This document shows, in pieces, positions 34,632 to 42,965 of a stretch of DNA of 64,000 nt. This DNA comes from Myxococcales bacterium (GTDB taxonomy: Bacteria > Myxococcota_C > UBA6777): contig JACKEL010000009.1 in assembly GCA_020632975.1 (NCBI GenBank), positions 197,805 to 261,804 of the forward strand, in the 5' to 3' direction. Position numbers and translations under genes: made by a program. Position 1 is the stretch's first letter, and each line of letters opens with the position of its first letter. The notes under the pieces are model-generated. The model was not told the DNA's origin. It did no database searches and worked only from the letters and a program-made list of their open reading frames with translations.

Positions 34632-35759
34632 ATGATGCAGTCGATAGAACACATTGTTTGGGACAAGATCACACACGCCCACGGAAACGCTAGCGACCTA
34701 CCCTACAAACTCCACGCTCTGCGATCCCCCCTCAAACATGAACGAGAAGAAGCACTCTCTTGGTGCTACGAAGCCCTTTGGCACCACGGTGTTGTCTTTG
34801 AAGCTAGCGCTGCATCCATCCCCTTGCTTCTTGAAATGCTCCAAGATCCAGGCGTCGAAGACAAAGAAGAACTCCTTCTACTCCTCGCTCACCTCGCCAC
34901 AGGTGAAACTTGCCCCAATGCCTACGAGATCCCACAACATCGACGCATGAATCTCGTCCTTCCTGGAAGCGAAGAAGCACCCCCCCTAGAAACGGCTTGG
35001 CTCCAACGCACGCACGAAGAAGCACGCAAAGGTATCGACCTCTACACAAGATGTCTTCACGCGCCACAGGCCGCGCTACGCGTCAATGCAGCCTTCCTGT
35101 TGGCCTGCTTCCCCCTCGAAGGCAAACGCATCCAACAAGCTCTCCTGCGACGCCTCGACATCGAAGAAGATCCCTGCGTCCTCGCAAGCATCCTGATGAG
35201 CTTTGGCGTCCTCGAACTCGAAGACCATCTGATCGAACCACTTCTCGAAGGTTACCTAGACTCCGCTTTCCCCGCACTCGTAAGACTCGCAGCAGCCGTG
35301 TCCCTCACACGACAAAATCCCCAACACCCTTCGCGTAATGCACTCCGCATCTTGATGCACGCACTCACCATCTCCGAAGTATCCGACCTCTACGCAACAC
35401 TTCCTTGGGCTGAGTTCGACACCGCTGGCGATATCAGCCGACTCCTCTGTCGCCTCGGTCGCGGTGTCCCCGAGTTCGTCATCCCCCGCTTGCTCGACTT
35501 GTTACCCATCGTGGACCCCTACAGCGCTGTCCACATGACCTATACCCTGCTCGACCTCTCTGGACTCGAATCCCCCGCTGAAGCTTCTCGACTCGACACC
35601 ACACAACGCGAGATCCTTCAAGCCCTCGTCGAAACCAAACACCTCTGGACCCTCTCTCACGAGATCGCCGCAACGCTCGATCTCTTCGGCCTACCCGACA
35701 ATCGCGGCGCGCTCCTCGCCTTTCTACAGGCTCCCGCGCATCTGCAAATTGCTTCCTGA
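34632..35759 (+). CDS. HEAT-repeat protein
   Basis: A 375-residue cytosolic helical protein with HEAT-like repeats (ASAASIPLLLEMLQDPGVEDKEELLLLLAHL, ALRVNAAFLLACFP, ALVRLAAAVSLTRQNPQ). The opening, where a short peptide is followed by HHGVVFEASAASIPLL, resembles HEAT proteins annotated as SMI1-like or immunity-type scaffolds. GAAAGGA is placed 7-8 nt before the ATG. It is the fourth plus-strand gene after the Y-like RNA but is separated from ARPP-1-like by ~620 nt and a minus-strand gene, so it is probably independent. Confidence 0.78.
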   Translation: MMQSIEHIVWDKITHAHGNASDLPYKLHALRSPLKHEREEALSWCYEALWHHGVVFEASAASIPLLLEMLQDPGVEDKEELLLLLAHLATGETCPNAYEIPQHRRMNLVLPGSEEAPPLETAWLQRTHEEARKGIDLYTRCLHAPQAALRVNAAFLLACFPLEGKRIQQALLRRLDIEEDPCVLASILMSFGVLELEDHLIEPLLEGYLDSAFPALVRLAAAVSLTRQNPQHPSRNALRILMHALTISEVSDLYATLPWAEFDTAGDISRLLCRLGRGVPEFVIPRLLDLLPIVDPYSAVHMTYTLLDLSGLESPAEASRLDTTQREILQALVETKHLWTLSHEIAATLDLFGLPDNRGALLAFLQAPAHLQIAS

Positions 35760-36255
35760 TTTCCCGAAAGATTCGGGCGGGCACGGAGGCCCGCCCCAGA
35801 AAATTCGCCACGAGGCCCGCCCCAGATATATCTATATCCGCGGAATATCGGGCGGGCACGGAGGCCCGCCCCAGATATATCTATATCCTATATCCGCGGA
35901 ATATCGGGCGGGCACGGAGGCCCGCCCCTCTAAATATAAAAAGAGAAAAATCTATCTCCGCGGAATATCTGATGGGCACGGAGGCCCGCCCCAGAAAATA
36001 ACCTATCTTTTCATATAGTTGACGATGGCACGGAGGCCCGCCCCAAATCTATATCCGTGGAATATCGGGCGGGCACGGAGGCCATCTGTACCAACTAATT
36101 CCTACCTCATTGATAATAAAAGGAAAATCAAATAGCTTTCTTTTGGAAAATCACGAGAGTTTGGTGAGGCCCGCCCCCTAAAATAACCTATCTATTCCAT
36201 CCATCCCGCATCACGGGCGGGCTTCCATGCCCGCCCCTATCCCATCTATCTATCT
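35760..36255. repeat. Array of GC-rich palindromes, non-coding
   Basis: No gene is seen in these ~500 nt. Full copies with arms GGGCGGGC/GCCCGCCC and loop ACGGAG lie at 35775-35797, 35850-35872 and 35906-35928. Degenerate copies start near 35811, 35971, 36024, 36066 and 36160, and a variant with loop TTCCAT lies at 36215-36237. Spacers are A/T-rich and themselves repeated (ATATCTATATCCGCGGAATATC). The whole unit is about 45-75 nt. The last copy lies next to the stop of the EamA gene and could act as terminator. Confidence 0.9.
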
Positions 36256-37254
36256 TTAAGGCGCAAGCATTCCCTTTTGGCGGCGCTCAGACCAAACCAC
36301 CCACGCCACGCTAAGCAAGAGCACAGGCCCACCAAACCAAGCACCGTGGCTTGGGGCTTCCGAAAGGATCATCCAAGCGAGCGCAGCCGAGCCGATGGGC
36401 TCCAAGAGAAGAACAATGGAGATGATATCCGCGCGAACGTAGCGCAACGCCCAGCTCATCGCGTTGTGGCCTATCATCTGTGGAAGCAGCGCCATCGACA
36501 GAAACAACGCCCAGACTTCCCATCCAAATCCCCACAGCGGCGCCTTCCAAAGAAGGGCCAAGATCAGCAAAACGCCCCATGCTCCAGCCAAAGTCGCGGA
36601 GGCATAGGACCAAAGATCGAGTTGCGCTCGAACGCGTCGCCCCAACAGAAGATAACCGCTTGCAGCGATGGCCCCCAACAAAGCGAGGGCGTTACCAAGC
36701 AAAGGTTGTGGTGCGCCTGCGATCTTCATATCGAGGGCAACGATCCCCGCGCCAAGAAGGGCAAGTCCAACACCTGCCCATGCTTGCCAAGAGAGCTTTT
36801 CTTCGGCGACCCAAGGAGACAAAAGCCCCACCCAGATGGGGTTTGTGGTGACCAACAAGACTGAAGCAGCGACACTTGTATAAGAAAGACTGCTGATCCA
36901 AGCCCCAAAGTGGATACCAAGGCACAAGCCCGAGGCCAACAAGCGCCATCGTTGGGGGGAGGAAAGAGAGAAGAGATCTTTTCGGCGTCGATGTGAGCGC
37001 CACAAAGGTAGGAGCAACAAGCTCGCAAAAGTCACGCGCCAAAATGCGATGCTCAAGGGTGGAGCGGCTTTGGCAAGGCGGATCAAGATCGCAGAAGCGG
37101 AAACAGCGAGGAGCCCGATTCCTAAGACCAACACCAGTTTCCACATAGGCACAGAAAACGCCTCAGAAAGAGGCCCTTCTTGTTCGGTTGCGCTGAGCGA
37201 TGTTTCTCGCGTCCCCTCCCCAGCACGCCCCAACCCAACTTTTCCATCAGACAT
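36256..37254 (-). CDS. EamA/DMT-family transporter
   Basis: About 332 residues with ten predicted helices in two EamA halves (first half FWRVTFASLLLLPLW, second half ending WSERRQKG). Such drug/metabolite transporters export amino acids, nucleotide sugars or drugs; no substrate clue is visible. The motif SVAASVLLVTTNPIWVGLLSP in the fourth helix is typical. I place the start at the ATG 37254, eight bases into the end of the upstream gene; an ATG at 37272 is an alternative. It is coupled to the hypothetical gene upstream. Confidence 0.85.
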   Translation of the reverse strand: MSDGKVGLGRAGEGTRETSLSATEQEGPLSEAFSVPMWKLVLVLGIGLLAVSASAILIRLAKAAPPLSIAFWRVTFASLLLLPLWRSHRRRKDLFSLSSPQRWRLLASGLCLGIHFGAWISSLSYTSVAASVLLVTTNPIWVGLLSPWVAEEKLSWQAWAGVGLALLGAGIVALDMKIAGAPQPLLGNALALLGAIAASGYLLLGRRVRAQLDLWSYASATLAGAWGVLLILALLWKAPLWGFGWEVWALFLSMALLPQMIGHNAMSWALRYVRADIISIVLLLEPIGSAALAWMILSEAPSHGAWFGGPVLLLSVAWVVWSERRQKGMLAP

Positions 37255-38185
37255 TGTGCAAGAGCACCCCATGAGAAAAATAGCTTTCCAAAAAGTCCTT
37301 ATCTTCTGGAAGACTACAGCTTAAGAGTTCGCGTAAGAAAGCACGAATCGATTTGGGGTTGGGCCAAAAAGCCCACAGCGACGACGATTCACTTTGGGAC
37401 CACAGCCCCAAGCGTTGTTCTTGGCTGCCCACAAAAACGATACCTCGTTCGGGGGTACGATGATCTTTGGTGGGTAGGGTGCGAAGCTGTAATTCGACGC
37501 GTTCGTCGCCAGACAAAACGTCGTACCAAGCTTGAAACTCTGGCCCAAACCAGAAAAGCCCGTCTTCTTCGACCAAAAATCGATGTTCAAGAAGAGCGCC
37601 CACCAAGGACTCTGCGCGTTTTGCAAAGGGCTTGGAGAGTGGATGCACCAAAGTCCCGTGCGACAAAGCAGAACGCTTGAAAGCCTCCGCAGCTTCTTTG
37701 GGAGGTTGTAGCCGCATACCTTCGTCCATCCACAACGCAAACACCCGCAACAACGCAGGTTCCAAGCGCAAGGGACGACCGGACAAGGTGGAAGAAGGAG
37801 CGAGTTGTTTGGTCAGATTTTCAGCAAGGCGTTCAAGGCGGATGGGCCGCGAAAAAGTGCATGTGTCTTGATGATCGAATCTCGCAAAGACAGCGACATC
37901 TCCTTGGAGAAAGTAAGCCGTTCGCTGGTTACTTCCCAAAGAGAAAGACGTCACTTTCAATTGCGCTTCTGGACAGGCGATCACCTGAAGGGCGCGTTGT
38001 GCTTCTTCGCACAAGCCTTCTCCCTCCAAAAGCACACCTTGACGTGTGAGAGACACACGGTGTGCGGACAAGTCCTCCGTTTTTCCCCGTAGCATGGGCG
38101 CGAAAGGACAAGCGTCTGTGACAGAAAAGGTGCGTTCGTTCAACAAAGCTCTCATCGCTTTGTAATGCACCTGATAAAGAGACAT
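37247..38185 (-). CDS. Hypothetical protein
   Basis: A 312-residue cytosolic protein with GGAGAAG before its ATG. There is no signal peptide. It mixes strands and helices, with segments such as LLEGEGLCEEAQRALQ, GDVAVFARFDHQDTCTFSRP and LFWFGPEFQAWYDVL. The C-terminus overlaps the start of the EamA transporter gene, so the two are co-translated. No family is recognised. Confidence 0.7.
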   Translation of the reverse strand: MSLYQVHYKAMRALLNERTFSVTDACPFAPMLRGKTEDLSAHRVSLTRQGVLLEGEGLCEEAQRALQVIACPEAQLKVTSFSLGSNQRTAYFLQGDVAVFARFDHQDTCTFSRPIRLERLAENLTKQLAPSSTLSGRPLRLEPALLRVFALWMDEGMRLQPPKEAAEAFKRSALSHGTLVHPLSKPFAKRAESLVGALLEHRFLVEEDGLFWFGPEFQAWYDVLSGDERVELQLRTLPTKDHRTPERGIVFVGSQEQRLGLWSQSESSSLWAFWPNPKSIRAFLRELLSCSLPEDKDFLESYFSHGVLLHNV

Positions 38186-38434
38186 GAAGCTTCTCCGTCC
38201 TTACATGAGATGACCTACACCAATACGTTGAAAGTATTGTGTAAGTTTGCCTTGCAAAGCCACCGAGACAAAAACATGTGTGTGTTTTCGTAAAAGGTGA
38301 AGTTGCTTTTACACACTTCAAACCAGAAGCATGTCGTCATCTGCTCCAATATAAGGCACACAGAAAAGAAAAACAAAAGTTGTGCGATAACCGTCCCCCG
38401 CACGACCCAAACCTTGCTTCCCCCAAAGAAAATC

Positions 38435-38689
38435 TTACTTCGCCTCTGCACCACTCCAAAAGTCTTCGTGGAGCAACCAACGCAGATTACCAGAGATCGC
38501 TTTTTTTGTTCGTTTCCCAGCCTCTTCATGACGGGTCATCACCTCGTCATCGATGTGGGCCGCGCCTGTCCATGGTCCATCAAAGTGCTGGGATGGCATA
38601 GGAACACCTCGTCGCGAAGAGAGGTTCCACTCCACGGGTGCCATCCCGGGCAAAATGTCAGAGCTGGATGGGTCAGCAAGTTTAGGCAT
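38435..38689 (-). CDS. Small hypothetical protein
   Basis: An 84-residue protein. A strong GGAGG four nt before the ATG at 38689 is the main support. The product is charged and Trp-rich (PVEWNLSSRRG, LRWLLHEDFWSG), without signal peptide. It stands alone between the hypothetical/EamA pair and the GMC oxidoreductase gene, on the same strand. No family is recognised. Confidence 0.45.
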   Translation of the reverse strand: MPKLADPSSSDILPGMAPVEWNLSSRRGVPMPSQHFDGPWTGAAHIDDEVMTRHEEAGKRTKKAISGNLRWLLHEDFWSGAEAK

Positions 38690-39063
38690 GGGGCCTCCTT
38701 CAGGATCAAAAACCAATCAAGTGAGAAACGACATCCGTCACATGTCGCAAACATCCATGGGGAAAAAAACACCCCCACCACGTGGGGGCAACATCTTTGA
38801 AACAAAAATCGCAGAATAGATACGCAGAAAAGAAAAAAAGATTACGCAACCAACCAAAGATGAACCCCTCAACTTGGTAGGGTTTATGCGTGAGCTTTTA
38901 TGTATCGCGGATCTGCGGGATAGAAAACGGTTTCCCCAAGCACTTCCTGAACACCTCAAGCAACAGAAAGTCACAAAGAAACGTAGGGTGACAAAGATAC
39001 AGAGGTTTTTCTCCTTGTCAACCCATGCCCCACCAAAGCACTTTTAAGAAAGGGATGTTACGC
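38690..39063. other. Non-coding region, 374 nt
   Basis: No gene is seen. It contains a minus-strand terminator (38763-38788) and A/T-rich sequence that probably holds the promoter of the small gene at 38689. Confidence 0.5.
38763..38788 (-). terminator. Rho-independent terminator
   Basis: On the minus strand CCCCCAC pairs with GTGGGGG around a 3-nt loop and is followed by TG and seven T. This fits the end of a transcript from the GMC oxidoreductase gene. Confidence 0.7.
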
Positions 39064-40779
39064 CTAGGACTTCTCGGAAGCCTCGGCAGGAAGGGCAGAA
39101 TACACGTTGGGTCCTTGCGTCTCCCAACGACGCTCAATCAAAGTGAGTTGCTGTTTTGTCCAAGAAGGATCGACCGCGGGGCGATAGGACGCTTCGTCTT
39201 TGGGTGGGATCTTGCTCATCGCACGCTCTGCCATCGCAGTGATCGTCAAACTGGGATTCACCCCCAAGTTGGCGGGAACCACCGAACCATCGCAGACATA
39301 CAATCCTTTGTGACCAAAGACTTCGTGGTTTGCGTCGATCACGCCCGTCTCTTTGGACGCTCCAATGATCGCACCACCCAAGATATGCGCTGTTGTGGGC
39401 ACATTCATCAACACTTCGGGGATCGAAGACAGAGGCACCCCGTTTGTCTTGTGCGCAATCGAACGCGCCACTTGGTTTCCAAGCGGGATGTATGTGGGGA
39501 TCGCCTCTCCATCTTTGGGCATCGACGTATCAAGACCGCGCCGCCAAAAAGTCCGCCATGAACGCCGCATCTTCAAACCCACCGCATTATCGAGGGTTTG
39601 CATCACCAACAAAACAAACGTTTTTTTGGCCCAACCAAAAGGCCATAGCGTCCCCAAAAACTGAAGAGGATGACGCACAGCGGTCTTGATCCACTCCCAA
39701 GGACGCCACCGTCCAGGCCCACCATCCGTCATCAGCGTGGCGATCGTCCCAATAAAGTCGCTGCCTTTGCTGTAACGCACCACTTCGATATGCGTGTGAT
39801 CATCGACGTGAACGGAAGATGTGATCGCGATCCCTTTGCTGTGATCGATATCTTTGCGCGTGTCGCTGACCCCCAAGATCGCTTCGCTGTTGGTCCGCAC
39901 TTGTTCGCCCAAAAACCCCGAGACATTGGGGAGAGAGCCACGCTCTTTGGCCTCAAAAAGCAGACGCACGGTGCCTAGCACGCCTGCGGAAAGCACGACG
40001 TTTCGCGCCCTTGTCCGCTGTTCGTCCCGCTTGAGCCAAGAGCCCGTGCGACGATGTAAGATCTCATATCCACCCCCATCCAAGGCGCGGATGTCCAAAA
40101 CAGTGCGTTCTGGATGGATCTTACACCCCAACTGCTCGGCAAAATAGAGATAGTTCTTGTCCAAAGTGTTCTTTGCACCAAAGCGGCACCCAACCATACA
40201 GCCACCACAAAAGTTGCAGCCTGTACGCTCAGGCCCTGCCCCTCCAAAAAAGGGATCGGTTTCTGTTTTCCCAGACTTCCCAAAGTACACAGCCACGGGC
40301 GTTTTCACATAAGAGTCGCCTTTTCCAAGTTCGTCTGCGGCTTCTCGCAACAGGCGATCAGCCTCGCCCTCATAGATATTTTCTGTCACCCCCAACATAA
40401 ATTGCGCCATGCGATAGTGCGGCAACAACTCATCTCGCCAATCGATCCCCTCGGGCCACTGGGCCGCTGAGAAGAAAGGTTCGGGCGGTACATACAGTGT
40501 GTTGGCGTACACCAAAGAGCCCCCACCCACCCCTGCACCCGAGAGAACAAACACATCTGACAAAAGGGTCATGCGAAAGATCCCCATGCACCCGAGCTTG
40601 GGCAGCCACAAAAACCGACGCATGTCCCAGTTGGTCTTTGCGTAGTCTTGGGCACGAAACCGTTTTCCTTGCTCGAAAACGGCGACATCATAACCCTTTT
40701 CGCTCAAACGCAACGCTGAAACCGAACCACCAAACCCCGAGCCGATCACCGCGTAATCAACGTCAAATTGCTCGCTCAT
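39064..40779 (-). CDS. GMC-family flavin oxidoreductase (cholesterol oxidase-like)
   Basis: A 571-residue FAD enzyme. The N-terminal Rossmann motif GSGFGGSVSALRLSEKG with FEQGKRF binds FAD; GAGVGGGSLVYANTLY is the second FAD loop; RTGCNFCGGCMVGCRFGAKNTLDKNYL is a Cys-rich stretch seen in the cholesterol-oxidase-like branch, suggesting a metal or cluster site. The C-terminal TTAHILGGAIIGAS ... YVCDGSVVPANLGVNPSLTITAMAERA is the family signature. AAGGAGAG precedes the ATG. There is no Tat or Sec signal, so it acts inside the cell. Substrates are probably sterols or long-chain alcohols (inference). Confidence 0.92.
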   Translation of the reverse strand: MSEQFDVDYAVIGSGFGGSVSALRLSEKGYDVAVFEQGKRFRAQDYAKTNWDMRRFLWLPKLGCMGIFRMTLLSDVFVLSGAGVGGGSLVYANTLYVPPEPFFSAAQWPEGIDWRDELLPHYRMAQFMLGVTENIYEGEADRLLREAADELGKGDSYVKTPVAVYFGKSGKTETDPFFGGAGPERTGCNFCGGCMVGCRFGAKNTLDKNYLYFAEQLGCKIHPERTVLDIRALDGGGYEILHRRTGSWLKRDEQRTRARNVVLSAGVLGTVRLLFEAKERGSLPNVSGFLGEQVRTNSEAILGVSDTRKDIDHSKGIAITSSVHVDDHTHIEVVRYSKGSDFIGTIATLMTDGGPGRWRPWEWIKTAVRHPLQFLGTLWPFGWAKKTFVLLVMQTLDNAVGLKMRRSWRTFWRRGLDTSMPKDGEAIPTYIPLGNQVARSIAHKTNGVPLSSIPEVLMNVPTTAHILGGAIIGASKETGVIDANHEVFGHKGLYVCDGSVVPANLGVNPSLTITAMAERAMSKIPPKDEASYRPAVDPSWTKQQLTLIERRWETQGPNVYSALPAEASEKS

Positions 40780-40972
40780 CCTCTCTCCTTTTGCTCTGAT
40801 TCCCCTCAACCTACCCGCACATGCTAACGCGCCTTGGTGTGACAAAACAAGAGTGGGCTTGCCAGCCTCACAAAAGATCGTTATATCTCTGTCACCCACG
40901 AGGAGATCCCATCCCACATCTCCCCATCGTTCGAGCGTTTCCCCCCCTTTTCGAAACTTCGGAGAACTTCTG

Positions 40973-41590
40973 ATGGACCCATTACAAAAAACATCCCCTT
41001 CTCGTCCCCTCTTTGTCTGGGGAACTGTTTTGGTCGCATTTGGCGGCGCATTCCTTCTATGGAGCACTCCTTGGACCAAAACATTTGCTTCGCCAAAACA
41101 CAAAGCTGCACAACATACCCAAGTGAAGATCGCGATCACTGGGATGCATTGTGGCGGATGCGTCGAGAGCATCACGGGTGCCCTCAAAGGCATCGCAGGC
41201 GTCCACAAAGCACAAGTCACCTTAGAGCCCCAACAAGCGATCGTCTCGTATGATCCCAAAAAAGCATCTATCCCACAGATGATCGCGGCCATCGAAAAAG
41301 CCGGCTACAAGGCAAAGATCGCCCCCAAGACCAAGCAAGCCCCCGCCAAAAAACAGCCCGAAGCCAAACCCGCAGTGGGTGTCCAAGCGATCACCCTCAA
41401 GATCGCAGGGATGAGCTGTGGTGGCTGCGTAGCTCGCATCACAGAAGCGCTCCAAAAGACCGCAGGGGTCGTCAACGTAAAAGTTAGCCTCCAACCGCCC
41501 CAAGCTGTCGTTTCTTTTCAATCGAAAAAGACCGATTCCAAAAAGCTTGCCCAAGTCATCCGCGACGCTGGTTACCGCGTCCTTCCCTGA
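40973..41590 (+). CDS. Membrane-anchored protein with two HMA domains
   Basis: A 205-residue protein. An N-terminal anchor helix (FVWGTVLVAFGGAFLLW) is followed by two heavy-metal-associated domains with GMHCGGC (57-63) and GMSCGGC (146-152), joined by a Lys/Pro/Ala-rich linker. HMA domains bind Cu+ or other soft metals through the CxxC pair; the second Cys motif here has the form CGGC. Being outside the membrane and without an ATPase, it is probably a metal chaperone or buffer for the periplasm. GGAGAA lies 6 nt before the ATG. Confidence 0.88.
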   Translation: MDPLQKTSPSRPLFVWGTVLVAFGGAFLLWSTPWTKTFASPKHKAAQHTQVKIAITGMHCGGCVESITGALKGIAGVHKAQVTLEPQQAIVSYDPKKASIPQMIAAIEKAGYKAKIAPKTKQAPAKKQPEAKPAVGVQAITLKIAGMSCGGCVARITEALQKTAGVVNVKVSLQPPQAVVSFQSKKTDSKKLAQVIRDAGYRVLP

Positions 41591-41629
41591 CTCCAAAGAG
41601 CCTACCCATCCCCACCAAGAGATCCCAAT

Positions 41630-41941
41630 CTACTTTTTGATCCACACAGGCTGGCCGATCAGCATCCCTTCACTACGCAACAAGCTTTCGCTGTGTTGTG
41701 TGGCTCCTTCGGCCTCAGACTGCAACACGCGCGACATCACTTCTGCGAAGTCGTCTGGCAACTCCTCCACCTGAACTTGCCCTGTCAATGTGCGCATCTG
41801 CTTGAACTGACGCATATAGCGTCGACACTTCCAACAAATGCTCATGTGGAAGTAAAAGCCAAATCTTTCACCACAAGATGCCTCCCCATCCACGATCTCA
41901 CTGAGTCGTCGAACCATGGCATCACATCGCATAAAGTCCAT
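41630..41941 (-). CDS. Anti-sigma factor with zinc-binding domain
   Basis: A 103-residue protein with the anti-sigma zinc-finger pattern H-x3-C-x2-C (His32, Cys36, Cys39: HMSICWKCRRYMRQ), preceded by VRRLSEIVDGE. There is no membrane helix, so it is a soluble cytosolic ZAS-type regulator, possibly redox-responsive. It stands 63 nt downstream of the ECF sigma factor gene on the same strand and should be its antagonist. GAGGAAGA lies before the ATG. Confidence 0.85.
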   Translation of the reverse strand: MDFMRCDAMVRRLSEIVDGEASCGERFGFYFHMSICWKCRRYMRQFKQMRTLTGQVQVEELPDDFAEVMSRVLQSEAEGATQHSESLLRSEGMLIGQPVWIKK

Positions 41942-42004
41942 TCTCTTCCTCGTTTTCGCTCCCTTGGTGACTTGCGCTTTTCTCTAGAAAAAAGCACGAC
42001 TTTT

Positions 42005-42604
42005 TTACATTAGGCTTTCCACAGGTTCTTGCAGAGCTTGTTCCAAGAGTTTGTACAAAGCCTGACGAGCGCGGTGAAGCATCACTCTTGCATGGACGGA
42101 TGAGACCTCCAAAACATTACAGATCTCTTGCGTATCCATTTGATAAATCTCTCGAAGCATGATGATCTCTTTGTAATTGTTGGGAAGTTGCTCGATCAGA
42201 TCGCGGATCAACTCCAACATCTTGCGCGCGTCAGCCTGTGACTCGGGATTGCGGCCCCACGATGCAGGGGTATCTTTCCAATGTCCCCCTGTCTCGAATG
42301 ATTCTGCGTACGGTTCTTGATCCGGCGCTTTAACAAATCTTGATGTTCTACGCAAATGATCGATCGCCTTGTGGTGAACAATACGAAACAGCCAACTGCG
42401 GATACTACAACGCCCCTCAAAACGCTCGATGTGATGCAAGATCGCAACAATGGCGTCTTGCACCACTTCTTCTGCTTCGTCTCGATCCCCCACCAAACGC
42501 TTTGCATACCCCAGCAACGCTGGCCCATAGCGATTCAAGACTTCGCGAAATGCCCAGTTTTTTCCCTCCCTAAGCCCTTCAACCAACGTCTCTTCTGTCA
42601 ACAT
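42005..42604 (-). CDS. ECF-type RNA polymerase sigma factor
   Basis: A 199-residue sigma-70-family factor with region 2 (FREVLNRYGPALLGYAKRLVGDRDEAEEVVQDAIVAIL ... IRSWLFRIVHHKAIDHLRR) and region 4 (LIEQLPNNYKEIIMLREIYQMDTQEICNVLEVSS ... ARVMLHRARQALY). An acidic linker separates them. AGGGA lies 5 nt before the ATG; a GTG at 42625 is an alternative. It is paired with the anti-sigma gene and transcribed away from two exported protease genes. An envelope-stress role is an inference from that position. Confidence 0.92.
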   Translation of the reverse strand: MLTEETLVEGLREGKNWAFREVLNRYGPALLGYAKRLVGDRDEAEEVVQDAIVAILHHIERFEGRCSIRSWLFRIVHHKAIDHLRRTSRFVKAPDQEPYAESFETGGHWKDTPASWGRNPESQADARKMLELIRDLIEQLPNNYKEIIMLREIYQMDTQEICNVLEVSSVHARVMLHRARQALYKLLEQALQEPVESLM

Positions 42605-42965
42605 CAGTGTCCCTGCGTCAACCACTACATCGCCTCATTCCAGCCAGAGAAATCAAGCTATTATCCTTTTCGACAAACAGCATATCCTCTTCATAAAACC
42701 AAATGACTTCTCGTCGTAAACACCGTCCCAGATGTCCTCGACTATACACTCAGAATCCTATGCACATGCAACCCCCTCCCCAAAGATACCTCACAACACT
42801 CCCACACCTCGTCCCCAACGACTTGCTTTGGCATACTAGCCTCTCTTCTCTGAGCCTCCTTCCCCAAACCTGCGGGCCTCTTCACAATCATCCAGACCTC
42901 CCCTATAACAATGCCACCCCAAACATGTTCCTGAATGCTCTATGAAGAAGAAGAGGAGATGGCCG
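42605..42965. other. Divergent promoter region, 361 nt
   Basis: No gene is seen. The region separates the sigma factor gene (minus) and the first trypsin-like gene (plus) and should hold both promoters. I see no clear ECF or sigma-70 consensus. AGGAG at 42954-42958 is the ribosome binding site of the protease gene. Confidence 0.45.

Noticed and set aside
35749..36018. Coding region across the palindromes
   Set aside because: The predicted peptide only mirrors the repeats, has no ribosome binding site and starts inside the preceding HEAT gene.
35775..36237. CRISPR array
   Set aside because: Units are perfect hairpins with repeated, not unique, spacers of irregular length, and no cas gene is near.
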